A stretch of DNA of 64,000 nucleotides from Massospora cicadina (lineage: Eukaryota > Entomophthoromycota > Entomophthoromycetes > Entomophthorales > Entomophthoraceae). How positions within the stretch are numbered: position 1 is the stretch's first letter; each line of letters opens with the position of its first letter. Positions 22,208-33,140 of this stretch are shown in pieces. The notes below the pieces were generated by a model. The model was not told where the DNA came from. It saw only the letters and a program-made list of their open reading frames with translations, and searched no databases. The stretch lies in the NCBI GenBank assembly GCA_022478985.1, contig JAKSZP010018515.1:62001-126000 (forward strand), written 5' to 3'. The translations under genes and the position numbers were made by a program.

Positions 22208-22800
22208 AGGAAGAACTAATGTGCAACCATTCTTTAATGTAAGGGATAGGGTATTCTATTTCAAGTTGGTTTTAACGTTAAACTTCCGCCACCACTCCAC
22301 TCCCAAAATGATAGGGAACAAGAGGCTTTTGATAGCCTGGAAGTTATTGGACAAGTGGTACTTGCAACCTAATATTCCACTGTCCCCCTATTATTCAGAG
22401 TGGGAATACCTTGGGACTCCGCTCCCTTAACCATACCACCTGGCAAGTAACTCAACACCAGGTAGTCGGCTAGGCATTGGTCCATAAAGTTATTAGAGGC
22501 GCCAATATCCACCAGTACAGTGGTTCTGAATTTCCCTAAAGAGGATTAAAGGGTAGCAGACAGTAGAAAAAACCCTGAATGGTCTTGCCTAATAGCAGAC
22601 AACGCCAGAACATCACCAACAAACTCATCCTTTGGCATTAGCTCATCATTAAGGTGTGTTTTGGAATTATAGAAGGAAGAGGAATAGTTGGCCACTCTTA
22701 CTACTGAGGTCACATACAACACCATTCCTTCTGCAGGTGCATATACTTTATCATATTTAAAACGAAGTTCTTTCTCCACTTCCTGAGTGCCACGGATCAT
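22208..22800 (-). pseudogene. Element B protease region
   Basis: 22800-22546 is an open stretch (85 codons) of unknown fold ahead of the protease. The protease follows near 22540-22440 as VLVDIGASNNFMDQCLADYL, with DIG in place of DTG/DSG. The text then runs to the RT start through broken frames. Confidence 0.7.
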
Positions 22801-23331
22801 TATAGGTCAAATAAGGGTTCTCAGGGGTTATTTAATAACTGGAATAGGGTTCTCATTCAGGCAATAAGAGCTAATAAACGGCTCAGAGATTTGAATATAA
22901 TTTTTCGTCATAAAACGCAAAATTAGACGCGAATGACACTATTTCCCCAACTGCAACAGAAGGCCTGATGTTATCCAAGTCCAACACCCCCAGGTCCATT
23001 TGCGCCAATTCCGCCTGCATTGTCTGAACGAGCTGTCAAAGGGACTTGGTTAGTTAATATTCAAATTGATAAATTTGGTGGAAAGTCAGGGAATCACAAC
23101 TTTCAGACCCCAAAGCATTCATATCCACGAGGTACGAGCATGAAGAGTGGATACTTTCCAGTTGGAGGCAATTATAATAACGCTGAGTTACTCCAACCTT
23201 CAGGAAAAAGAGGAAGCATTGTTGTGGCTAATGACATCTGAAGCCCACAGTCGGAGCCCACTGTTTCCACTTTGGAAAAGTTCCACATGGAAAAAGTTTG
23301 TGCAAATAGATTTAAGGAGTTGGTCAACTAG
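22801..23331 (-). other. Element B leader and gag scraps
   Basis: About 530 bp between the 5' LTR and the protease region. A short piece near 23020-22925 reads MQAELAQMDLGVLDLDNIRP. A full gag (usually above 1 kb) cannot be fitted here, so most of gag has been lost or has diverged beyond recognition. A different sequence (23020-23330) next to the LTR is unrecognised. Confidence 0.5.
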
Positions 23332-24173
23332 TGTAAGGAGAGTGTCTATAGCTATCCTTTTCCAGTTTGGTGGTGCTCGGTGCACAGAGCCAATGCAAGG
23401 AAACTAGCCATTAATCCTAAATCTACTAGTGCCCAGAAGAGGGTGCTGGAGCAATAATAACTAAAGAAAAGAAGTGAGATAAATAACTAACCAAAAACAA
23501 CGCGTTGCACAAGGGAAAAAAGGTAAACATACCAGGGTGGAGGGTACCTGGGAGAACCAATGGTGCACGAGGGGATAAGCTCATTGTAGTGGAAAAGGAA
23601 TGGTTAGTGTAGTGCAAGACCATCTTGAAGGGGTCTGCGCACAGGGTCATTTGGAATAAAATTTAATAAAATATGGTAAAATGAGAAAATTGTTTACTAG
23701 GAAGTCAACCAACAAAGAGTGTTGGTCGGGGAAAACATAATTAAACTTCGTTGGGGAAATTTGAAGTCTGCTGAAGTGGTCCCAAGCACTAATCCACCAA
23801 TAGGTAAACACTAACATCCAAATTGATAGTATACACTGAAACTGACTTCATTTAAGTAATTGATTGAAGTTGGATCTGACCCAAACGTGTGATTTCATAA
23901 ATGAAACAGGTTTTAAAACCTTATTCCTTAACTGACTGAATTGAACCGTCAGCGTTAATAGTATAAACTGTCCATTTTAACGCCTGGGCTGACATAAGGG
24001 GCTGGGCATTAGGCACCTCACTAGTGCCAATCTGGGCATAATTGGCTTGTACCCAGCGTTGGTCTAGTGTGTGCCTGAGGTTAGGGAGGGCCTGAAGCTT
24101 CACCTTCTTGGCCTCCTGTCGCCCAGCCTTATCTTTAGTGTCAGTCCCACTATGATGTCATTTAACCATGACA
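23332..24173 (-). repeat. 5' LTR of B (right in the window)
   Basis: 842 bp, copy of 18237-19076. The U3 coding block is also present (24103-23921), including KLQALPNLRHTLDQRWVQAN. Most differences from the other LTR are single substitutions. Confidence 0.9.
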
Positions 24174-24886
24174 CATTGGTTAAGTTGAATCTGCTGCCGA
24201 TACCATGAGCCCCTTGGCGTTCAATTAGTGTCAATTTCATAGTGGAACTCCCAAAAGTGCAGGGGAAGGATGCGGTTATGGTGGTTGTAGATAGCCTTAC
24301 CAAATATGCTGAGTTTTTTCCATGTACCAGAAGTTTTTTGACAAAGGATGTGGTGAGGATTTTCATCGATGAGGTGTTCTTTGACATGGATTACCTGAGA
24401 AAATCATTTCAGACTGGTGGCCACAATGTTTTTCAAAAATTCTGGTTGAGTTTACTGGAAAATTTGGAAATCAGGCCTGGCTGGTCCTCGGCGTACCATC
24501 TACAATCTGATGGATAAGTGGAGAGAGTGAATAAGATACTCAAACAGTATCTCTGGTGTTACATGTCCTATCAACAGGATGACTGGGTTTCGTGGGTTTG
24601 GATAGCCCAGTTCACATACAACAATCATTCGCAGTCCTCAACACGAATGTTGCCATTTGTCACGAATCATGGACTCAACCCCAGATTAAACAGGATCCAA
24701 GGGCGGAGTATGTCAAGGGGGCGGATGAGATGTTGCGCACCATGTCAGATATCAGAAAGAAGTTATGGGGAACTTGGAGCAGGTGGTATCTTGGCAGAAG
24801 TGACAGGCAGATTGATGAAGGGCACCGGATTTAACATATGAGCCTGAGGACTGGGTATTGGTGGCGGCTAAGAACTATGCTGTCCC
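24174..24886 (+). pseudogene. Element A integrase catalytic core
   Basis: It continues A after B. ISVNFIVELPKVQGKDAVMV shows the first catalytic Asp changed to Asn. The second site reads QTGGHNVFQKFW, so that Asp is also lost. DG, stop, VERVNKILKQYLWCY keeps the Glu. WVWIAQFTYNNHSQSST and FVTNHGLNPRLN follow, and near 24838-24880 YEPEDWVLVAAKNYA starts the C-terminal domain. It breaks off at C's left LTR and resumes at 32755. Confidence 0.85.
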
Positions 24887-26508
24887 TGTAAGTCCTGGGG
24901 ACCAACCCTTGCAACTGGATAGGGAGCAGCACCCCTTCAAGATGAAAAGGGGCCCCAAGGCTCCAGTGGACCCTCTATCACAGCTGGGCGACCTAGAACA
25001 TGTGATAGATGAGCGCTGGGTGACAGCTTTCCCACCCAAAGATATCCCACTCCCACCTCTTCCCCTCTCTTCAACCCTGTTAAGTTTTAAAGAAGCGGTC
25101 TGCAGAGAGATTACACACATCAGGGGGCATGGGGAGGCCCCTGGGGCCACCCACTCCCCAGGAAAACCATATCTGAATTTTGGTAAAATGGCGATTCCCA
25201 ACATCTGAGCCCAGCTGGCAATTTCTGGACTAAGGGAGCCAGTCCAGACTGGCCTGCTTTGGAAATCAGATTGTAATACAGCTTGGATCGCAAACCTGGG
25301 CCCAAACAACAAGAATCATCTGCCCCAACCCTCTGTAATGGATCCAGGGAGTTTGTATTGCACGAGTAGCCCAATCAAGGCATAGGCTCAAATTGCAAAT
25401 AATCCAATCCAAGGACCCCTGCCTCCCAGGATAAATCTGAACCACCCAAGCCATGTGAAAAGGCTGATTCGAGTCACTAGGACCCAGATCAGTAGTATCA
25501 ACTTGGTTTGGCCCATGGATCCGGAAAAATTTGCAAAATTTTCTAGGCTTTTGCCAGAAGTGGGAGCAGTTTTCTACCCCCCTCTAAGCCAGCCAACCAA
25601 CTTTCTTCCCCAACCCCCAAATGACCAATCCCTCAATACCTCCCCATGCATATAGCCCAGTTCAAAGGCAACTGCCCCAGCTAAGGGTAATCATCGGTTC
25701 ATTCTCTTTCCTTCTGTTGAATAAAAATTGAATACCCCTCCTAGTTTGCTGCTGCCTCCATCTACCTCTTCAATCTTCTAAAAATTCCACCAATTAATCT
25801 GATGAAGCGCATCATCGTCTAAATCCTCCTGCCAATGTTCGCTGACTGGATTATCCAGTCACTCAATCCTGCCATGTGGCAGTGGATTGTAAACGCAATA
25901 ATCCGCCTTACCTCAACAACAAGCCCGATGCTTTGTTTGTTTTCACGCATCCATTTAATGGAGACCCTTCCATCTGTTTGGTCGCCAAGTCCACCAAAAC
26001 TGCTCCATGGCTAGAGCAGCCCCTGGGCGCCCCTGCCCTGCCACGCATGAACTTGGCTTCCACAGCCGCCTCTGCCACTGCTGGCCCAGCCCACTAGCGG
26101 GACCTAGAGCACCCCCTTTCAGGGGAAGCTCAGTCCCAACCCCTTGCAGGGGTCTTACTATACTTCTTCTTACATCTCAAATCACGTGGTGGCCTCTGTG
26201 CTGTTCCTCACTGGCGCGCAAGCCCCCTGCCCAAATCTGATGGCCAGCAACTGCAAACCCTGGAGGAGTCATTATCCTCCATGCCTCTCCCACCCTTGGG
26301 GTTGCCACAGTAAAAACGCGGTTGACCCCAATGCAACCCTCTGGTTTGCCTTGGGGGCCTTTGGTACATTACTGAACTTTTACTTTCCTCACATCTCCCA
26401 TAGAACACCACTTCTATTAATCTCTCAGACTGCTATGCCTTTGGCATTCTGGGGCCCCCATTGAGTGCTTGCACACCCCAACTGGGAGCCCAGTCTAGTT
26501 CTTATTAG
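24887..26508 (+). repeat. 5' LTR of C
   Basis: About 1622 bp. The U3 part begins with a coding block containing LGDLEHVIDERWVTAFPP (24984-25035), open for over 100 codons. AATAAAAATTGAATACCC near 25721 may be the polyadenylation region. The part after it corresponds to the open frame seen in the right LTR at 32050-32518. Confidence 0.9.
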
Positions 26509-27530
26509 CCAAGTCCATGACATAGTGAATCAACCACTGATCTCAGCTTTCTCCATCCTCCTCGCTAGGACAGGCAATGCGCTGGCCTACAGCCTCACTC
26601 AGAACGTGCTCTCCCTCTGTGACCTAATCTTATCCTGCTGGTCGGTGGCCTCGTTCATCTGGGCCTGCCGCCAGGCTCTGCTGAATTGGTCCACACCCCA
26701 CTGAGCACCAATGGTGAGCACCACCCCATCATTTAACATAATAGGGTTGGGGGTTCCCCCTGTCCCTTCTGATGAGGTGGCCAATTAAATTCTGGGCGTC
26801 CTGGCAGAGCTCCAGGTGCGCTTCACTGCTGATGATAGAAATCACCGTTTCATCTATGATGCACAACAGAGTGTGGCCCTCCTCGACGCCCTGGATGAGG
26901 ATGCCAATATTGAGTCATGGGAGTGCTCCGCTCTGCTGCCAAGTCAGGCAACCCCACCCCCTTGTTGGCGTTGGTCACCTCAGCGGTCCAGGCCCCTAAG
27001 TTAAGACTGGCGCACCTCCTCTGCTTGTTTACCTTAGGACAGAAAGCCACAGACCTGCCCTCCCTGATTGAGCCTTTACGGTCCTGGCTCCAATGGTGCC
27101 CATCCCTGTTGAAATTGCTGTCTCCACATTCTGCGCTTCCCTGGACCCCACAGCGGTGGCCCACACAGCTTGGGACCCTCTCCCTGGATCTGTAAAAGTT
27201 GCATTCTCTGTGGCCCGTGCAATTGGGGCCAGGTCCTTACACAACCCTGCATATTCCGTCGCTGCCCCTGAGGTTCCCCTATACCACAACTCCCCCTGCC
27301 AGTGGTCATGGCCAAGGAAAGCGCCCCCTGGTCTAGCTGCCCTATGCTCCCCTCAGTGGCCGCCTCAGGTACCTTCCCCCAAGGGAACCACTGCCTATGG
27401 TACTGCTGGCCCCCAGCCCAGATCAGGAGGCTGGATCATTGGGCCCTCAGTGTTCGGAGTCTGCTCAGTGTGGTGAAATCATCCCTCTGGGTGACCCCTA
27501 CTCCCCCTGAATAGAGTGGAGCGGGTGTAC
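26509..27530 (+). pseudogene. Element C gag remnant
   Basis: Frames are short and shift often. 26465-26704 gives a helical text (AFSILLARTGNALAYSLTQN). 26772-27004 gives LGVLAELQVRFTADDRNHRF and DAQQSVALLDALDEDANIES, a plausible capsid piece. A cysteine-rich scrap near 27200 (CILCGPCNWGQ) could be a damaged zinc knuckle. The 27300-27514 part is Pro/Ser-rich. Assignment is mainly by position. Confidence 0.5.
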
Positions 27531-27565
27531 ATATTAACCCTCATCTACCCATGTAAGAAAAGGAA

Positions 27566-28860
27566 ATGGTAGAGACCCTGGATCAGCTGCACCCCACCCT
27601 TGCACCCCCAGGCCAGCCTCTCCTGGTGTTGGGTCATGGCCCCTCCTTGGGTGCCCTTTCGCTGGCTCACCCCAACAAAGAGGACCAAGCATACTTCTTG
27701 TTTCCCATTTCTTTTCTATCGGAGTCAGGGGAAATCACAGTGCAAGCCATTCTTGACACCAGAGCAGCGGGTAACTTTATCAACCTTGGTGTGGCACAGT
27801 CCTTGGACCTAACAATGGAGGAAGCTTCATCCATCCTGGGTGCTTCATCAGAGTCCATGATGTCCCACCACATCCAACGTCCACTGCACTTCTCAGTTCA
27901 TGACTTTGGATTCACTGAACACTTCTCAGCAGTACAGGACTTGCTCTACCCTGTAATTTTGGGGGTGGGCTGGTGGCGCCGCCAACAAGTTCATATCAAT
28001 CTTGCAACCAACCCCCTGTTGTTCAAAAACCTCAAGTTGAGTGGTGAGTTTCCCTTGCTAAAAACCCTTCCCCAGGGAACATCCCTTGGTTCCATTACCC
28101 CACCAGACCCCATCCTAGTTGACCTCCCTCTGGACCTTCCCTCCTTCCTAGCCCCATATAAGGCCATCTTCGATTTGTCACTGGCATCCAAGCTCCCTTC
28201 ACACTCTAAGTATGAATTGACATTCCAGCTGACAGTTGACCTAGTCAAGATCAACTGCCCCCTCTACCCCTATACAGAGGAAGAGGATAGGGCTCTGGGC
28301 AGTTGGCTGGATGACATGCTAGAGAAGGGGTGGCTCATCAAGAAGTCTTCCCCAGTTGCCTCCCCCATAGTTTTCGCCAGGAAAGAAGATGGGTCCCTGC
28401 ACCCCTGCATCGACTATGGTCACCTCAACAACATTACCATCCCTGACCCATACCCCTTACCCTTATAGCAGAGCATCGCCCAGGACATTGCCAAGGCTTG
28501 CGTCTTCTTAAAGTTAGACCTGGTGAGCGCCTTCAATCAGGTGAGGGTGGCGAGGGGACAGGAGTGGCTCACAGCCATCTGCACTCATAGGGGGCTTTTC
28601 CAGTTCAGAGTGATCCGTTTGGATTGAAGAATGCGCCAGCCACCTTCCAGCGCCTCATTTATGATGTGTTGGGGGACTTGCGCTTCTCATGCGCAGTGGT
28701 CTATATTGATGACATTTTGGTCCATTCCCTCACCCCTGAACAACACGCCAGGGACCTTGAAGCAGTAGTGGAAGCCCTTTACAAGGTAAGACTATTCGTT
28801 AAACCCTCTAAGTGCAAATTCTTCAGGGATGAGTTTACCTTCCTAGGGAATCTTGTCCTG
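27566..28860 (+). pseudogene. Element C pol: protease and reverse transcriptase
   Basis: An open frame of 300 codons (27566-28468) has the protease (VQAILDTRAAGNFINLGVAQ, the DTG glycine replaced by Arg), a linker, and the RT fingers (YELTFQLTVDLVKINCPLYP, MLEKGWLIKKSSPVASPIVF, LHPCIDYGHLNNITIPDPYP). A TAG at 28466-28468, where CAG is expected, interrupts it. The palm follows (CVFLKLDLVSAFNQVRVARG), and from 28624 NAPATFQRLIYDVLGDLRFS. The catalytic box YIDD is intact at 28702-28713, followed by LFVKPSKCKFFRDEFTFLGN. Confidence 0.9.
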
Positions 28861-29685
28861 AAGGATGGGTATGCCTTCCCCCTGCAAGCTGGAGGCTATT
28901 CAGTCTTGGCCTACCCCAACCACTCAAAAACAGCTTCACATATTTCTTGGCATCATCACATTTTTGAAGAAATTTTCCCCGCTTTTGCCCAAAAGCACCC
29001 TTGCACCCCCTCGCCGGGAAGAACGCCCCTTCAAATGGTCCTCTGAGTGCCAGCATGCCTTTGAGGCTATCAAGGAGGTGTTTATCACAGCCCCCGTCCT
29101 GCGGCATACTGACAATTCCTGCCCATTCATAGTAGCCCGCGATGCCTCATTGGTGGCATTGGGTGCCGTGCTGCTACATGAGCATGAGGGAGCCAAGCAC
29201 TCAGTGGACTATTACTCCCAGAAGTTTACTGCAACAGAGCAAGCGTGGCCAATATAAAATAAGGAGCTAGCAGTGGTGGCGTGATCACTCACCCACTGGC
29301 GATACCTCCTGCAGGGCGCCCTGCACAAAATTACTGTTCAGGCAGACCATAAGGCCCTGCTCTACTACTGTAAACCTTAGAAGCTAGGACACTGGCAAAC
29401 TCGCACATATCAAGACCTCTGTGAATTCAATTTTAAGTATTAATTCATCAAAGGTCCCCTGAACGTTTTGCCAGACATGCTCAATTGTAACACCTCCCTG
29501 TTCCCCAAAGGGGAGGAAGGCCCATTAGACCTTATGATGGTAGCGCCCCCCTCCCAAATCCTCGCATTGGCCCCCCTACTGTATCCTTCGCTGATGTATA
29601 CCCTGACACTCCGCTCCTCCCACGTGTCCTTGCTTCCCAAACCTGCTGCCCTAAAAGAATCGAACTTCTTGCTGACTTAGAGTCC
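28861..29685 (+). pseudogene. Element C RNase H and linker
   Basis: The frame from 28865 gives QLHIFLGIITFLKKFSPLLP (tether) and then HTDNSCPFIVARDASLVALG and YYSQKFTATEQAW; a stop replaces Tyr or a similar residue near 29257. Past the stop the text is NKELAVVA, stop, SLTHWRYLLQGA and ADHKALLYYCKP, stop, KLGHWQTR. The stops sit where CGA and CAG would be expected. The linker to integrase (29468-29680) is rich in Leu and Pro. Confidence 0.87.
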
Positions 29686-30410
29686 ATGCGCCACAAGAGG
29701 ACTCCATACACCTTGCAGGATGGAACAATCTGTTTCCATTATCAGGTTTGGGTTTCTCCTTCCCTACGCAGTTGCATCATTGAGGAACACCATGTCCCCC
29801 AGACCGTCAGGCACCGCAGTATCAAAAAGTGTGCAGATCTCATAAAGTGGACCTACAATTGGCCTGGGTCTTCAAAGGACATTCTTGCCCGGATCTCTTG
29901 TGTCACCTGCACCTGGGCAAAATGGATCGCTCTGGGAAGAAGGGACTGTTACACCCCTTGCAGCAGGCTGAGGGGCCATGGAGCTCAGTCTCAGTGGACT
30001 TCATCGTGGAGCTTCCACCCTCCAGTGGCTCTGATGAGATAATGGTAATCATAGACCAACTTACCAAGTTTGCACAACTCATCCCCTACCTCTCTTCTAT
30101 TACTGCAGTAGAGACTGCAAACTTATTTGTCAACCATGTCTTATTTATGTTTGGTCTCCTCAAAGAATTAGTGAGTGACAGGAGACCCCAGTTCATGGCC
30201 CAGTTCTGGGAAGAGTTGTTGACCCTCCTTCATATCAAGCAATGTAGATCCACTGCCTACCACCCCCAGTCCGATGGGCAGACTGAGCGGGTGAACCAGG
30301 TACTGGAGCAGTACTTGCACTGCTACACGACGGCCTCACAAAACTTGGGACAAGGACCTACCCCTAGCACAGTTCACGTACAACAATTCCCTCCATTCCT
30401 CAACTAACTT
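29686..30410 (+). pseudogene. Element C integrase core with intact DDE residues
   Basis: The N-terminal zinc domain is in the 29686 frame (EEHHVPQTVRHRSIKKCADL), with the cysteine pair in ISCVTCTWAKW. The core is in the 29829 frame: SVSVDFIVELPPSSGSDEIM (first Asp), ELVSDRRPQFMAQFWEELLT (second Asp), STAYHPQSDGQTERVNQVLE (Glu). All three catalytic acids are kept, unlike A, B, E and F. A frame change separates zinc domain and core near 29900, and another ends the core at about 30405. Confidence 0.9.
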
Positions 30411-31272
30411 CTCTCCTTTTGAGGACACTCTGGAGTATAACCCCTCTTTCCAGATTGGTTCCTGACTCTCCTCAGCAGTTCCCGCCGCCATAGATCATGT
30501 AAGCTCTCTCCGCGAGATGCACAACCTGGTCCACAAACACTTGACAAAGTCCATTGAGGACTACAAAGAGTTTGCTGATTGGAAGCGTCTTCCAGGGCAT
30601 GAAATCATAGTTGGTTCCCTTGTCATGTTAGATACCCGCAACCTTCCCCTGAAAGCCCCCACCTGCAAGCTTGCAGCCAAATTCTCAGGACCCTTCAAGG
30701 TCGAGAAGGATTTAGGCAATGGAGCCTAACGCCTGAGCCTGCCTGCACACTGGAAGCAGCACAATGTCTTCCACACCTCCCTCCTAATCCCCTTTAAGGG
30801 GGAAAGGCCAACATCCCCTAAGCCAATCGTTGTCAGGGAATCCTAGGAAGTGGAGGTGGAGGCCATTGTAGCTTTCTGAAGGTCCTTCCAATCCATTCAG
30901 TACTTGGTTGCCTGGAAAGGTTACCCCTCATATGAGAACAGCTGGGTGAACGCGCACAATTGTACAAACTGTAAGGACCTGATAGAGGAATTCCACGCCT
31001 CCCACCTGACAGCCCCTCACCCTCCCCAGAAGATTGCGGCCATTCTGGCCATAAAGTTACTGGAGCGCCACAAGAACTATGCTTTGGTCCATGTCTCTGG
31101 GGGTGGAATCCTCCCTGCTAGAAGAGGAAAATGTAGTGTAAGTCCTGGGGATCAACCCTTGCAACTGGATAGGGAGCAGCACCCCTTCCGGATGAAAAGG
31201 GGCCTCAAGGCTTCAGTGGACCCTCTGTCACAGCTGGGCGACCTAGAACATGTGATAGATGAGCGCTGGTGA
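30411..31272 (+). pseudogene. Element C integrase tail and chromodomain, running into the 3' LTR
   Basis: 30517-30729 is the integrase C-terminal domain (DWKRLPGHEIIVGSLVMLDT, LAAKFSGPFKVEKDLGNGA). The chromodomain lies at 30850-30995: VEVEAIVAF, stop (CGA to TGA), SIQYLVAWKGYPSYENSWVN, CKDLIEEFHASH. The frame 30904-31272 stays open through the LTR border at 31137 and adds VDPLSQLGDLEHVIDERW before a one-base deletion (compared with the left LTR) creates a stop. The pol product thus extended into U3. Confidence 0.82.
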
Positions 31273-32754
31273 CAGCTTTCCCACCCAAAGATATCCCACT
31301 CCTACCTCTTCACTCCTCTTCAACCCTGGTAAGTTTGATATAAGGGGTCTTCAGGGAGATTGCACACATCAGGGGGCATGGAGAGGCCCCTGGGACCACC
31401 CACTCCCCAGGAAACCATATCTGATTTTGAGAAAATGGCAATTCCCAACATTGGAGACTGGCTGGCAAAATCTGGACCGGGAAAGCTGGTCCAGACTGGC
31501 CTGCTTCAAAAATCAGATTAGAATATAGCTTAAATTGCGAACTCAGGACCAAATGACTCGGGTCATCTGCCCCAACGCTCCAAAATGGATCCAGGGAGTT
31601 CAGATTGCACAAGTAGCCCAATCGAGGCATCAGCTCAATTTGCAAATAATCTGATCCAAGGACCCCTGCCTCCCGGGACAAATCTGAACCACTCAAGCCA
31701 TGTGAACAGGCTGACTTGAGTCACCAGGACCCAGATTGGTAGTATCAACTTGGTTTGGTCCATGGATCCGGAAAAATTTGCAAAATTTTCTAGGCTTTTT
31801 CCAGAATTGGGAGCAGCTTTCTACCCCCTCTAAGTCAGCCAACCAAGTCCTTTCCCCAACCCCCAAATGACCAATCCCTTGATACCTCCCCATGCATATA
31901 GCCCAGTTTAAAATGCAACTGCCCCGGCCAAGGGTAGTTTCAGTTCACTCTCTTTAATTCCATTAAATAAAAATTGAATACCCATCCTAGTTTGCTGCGG
32001 CCTCCATCTACCTCTTGAATTTTCTAAAAATTCTGCTAATTTATCTGATGAAGTGCTTCATCGCCCAAATCCTCCTGCTGATGTTCACCGACTGGATTAT
32101 CCAGTCACTAGATCCTGCCGCATGGCAGCGGATCATAAACACAATAATCCACCTTACCCCTGACAATGAGCCCGCTGCTTCATTAATTTTCACGCATCTG
32201 TTTAATGAAGACCCTTCCATCTGTTTGGTTGCTGAGTCTGCCAAAAATGCTCCCTGGATAGAGCAGCCCCTGGGCACCCCTACCCCGCTGCATGTGGACT
32301 TGGCTTCTACAGCCACCTCTGCCACCACTGGCCCAGCCTGCCAGTGGGACCTAGAGCTCCCCCTCCAGGGGAAGATCAGTCCCAACCCCTCGCAGAGGTC
32401 TTACTATACCTCTTCTTACATCTCAAATTTACGTGGTGGCCTCTGTGCTGTCCCTCACTGGCGCGCAAGCCCCCTACCCAAATACGAAGGCCAGCAACTG
32501 CAAACCCTGGAGGAGTAGTCATCCTCTCTTCCTCTCCTGCCCTTGGGGGTGCCCCCATAAAAGTTGCTGTTGCCCCCAATGCAACCCTCTGGTTTGCCTT
32601 GGAGCCTTTTTTACATACTGAACTTTTACTTTCCTCACGTCTCCCATAGAACACCACTTCTTTTAGTCACTTGGACCGCTATGCCTTTGGCATTCTGGGG
32701 CCTCCACTGGGTGCTTGCACACCCCAACTGGGAGCCCAGTCTAGTTCTTCTTAG
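31137..32754 (+). repeat. 3' LTR of C
   Basis: About 1618 bp, copy of 24887-26508; runs such as GGGGACCAACCC against GGGGATCAACCC show typical divergence. It carries an open frame at 32015-32518 in its second half. It ends near CTAGTTCTTCTTAG, before A sequence resumes. Confidence 0.9.
32050..32518 (+). pseudogene. Open frame in the U5 half of the C LTR, possible gag N-terminus
   Basis: About 155 codons starting at ATG 32050 (or 32080): LLMFTDWIIQSLDPAAWQRI, FTHLFNEDPSICLVAESAKN, APWIEQPLGTPTP, then a Thr/Ala-rich part. The matching stretch in the left LTR (about 25800-26260) is recognisable but broken by shifts. It follows the AATAAA region, so it would lie downstream of transcription start in the 5' LTR and could be a leader or gag start. 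I do not recognise a family. Confidence 0.4.
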
Positions 32755-33140
32755 TCGAATCTTTGCTAGTCCCAGTCAAGAGTCTAAAGCTGGGTCTAAA
32801 GTTTTTGGGCCCATACCAAAATCATCTGAGCCATTAATCAGGTCACTTTTGAGTTGAGTTTGCCAGTAGGTTCCAGAGCCCATCTGGTGATTCATGCTTC
32901 TCAGCTACAGGCTTTAAGGGGAGAGGGACCGGAGCACCCAGGACTGCTGAACCCTAGGGAAGGTGATGTGCCAGAATATGAGGTGGGACAGATACTGGAT
33001 GCCAAATGGGTGAGAGGCTGGCAGCAACTGCTGGTGAAGTGGAAGGGCTATCTGATGGAGGAGACGACATGCAAAACAAAGGAGAACTGTGCACAGTGCA
33101 TGGAAAAGGTCCAGGAGTTCTGGTCTTTACAGGGGGGTGA
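32755..33140 (+). pseudogene. Element A integrase tail and chromodomain
   Basis: The last coding part of A. 32840-32920 reads FELSLPVGSRAHLVIHASQL, the usual integrase-chromodomain joint, then DVPEYEVGQILDAKWVRGWQ, LLVKWKGYLMEETTC and CMEKVQEFWSLQGG: a chromodomain with W-K-G-Y. It stops just before the 3' LTR. It is in the same orientation as, and in series with, 24174-24886. Confidence 0.87.

Larger units (their letters stand above)
18237..24173 (-). mobile_element. Chromovirus B (Ty3/gypsy), inserted in integrase of A
   Basis: Direct repeats of about 840 bp (18237-19076 and 23332-24173) enclose minus-strand protease, RT, RNase H, integrase and chromodomain. In the element's own direction the LTR runs TGTCATG to CTTAACA (TGTTAAGG read on the plus strand). 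Host text of A ends SKPSRKPP on the left and continues LVKLNLLPIP on the right, so B sits between the zinc domain and catalytic core of A's integrase. The target duplication is not clean (CAT on both sides). The pol has only a few breaks; gag is largely missing. Confidence 0.9.
24887..32754 (+). mobile_element. Chromovirus C (Ty3/gypsy) with 1.6-kb LTRs, inserted in A
   Basis: Unusually long direct repeats (24887-26508, 31137-32754; TGTAAGTCCTGGGG at the start) enclose gag, protease, RT, RNase H, integrase and chromodomain on the plus strand. Left host text ends LVAAKNYA; right host text begins with the rest of A's integrase C-terminal domain and chromodomain. Possible target duplication GTCCC and GTCGA (three of five match). 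Polypurine run AGAAGAGGAAA precedes the right LTR. Frame breaks are fewer than in A, but several stops remain. Confidence 0.9.

Noticed and set aside
24875..25374. Long open frames on the minus strand of the C LTR (145 and 84 codons)
   Set aside because: They are opposite the U3 coding block; their text is low-complexity and not kept in the sister LTR, while the plus-strand block is shared with other families.
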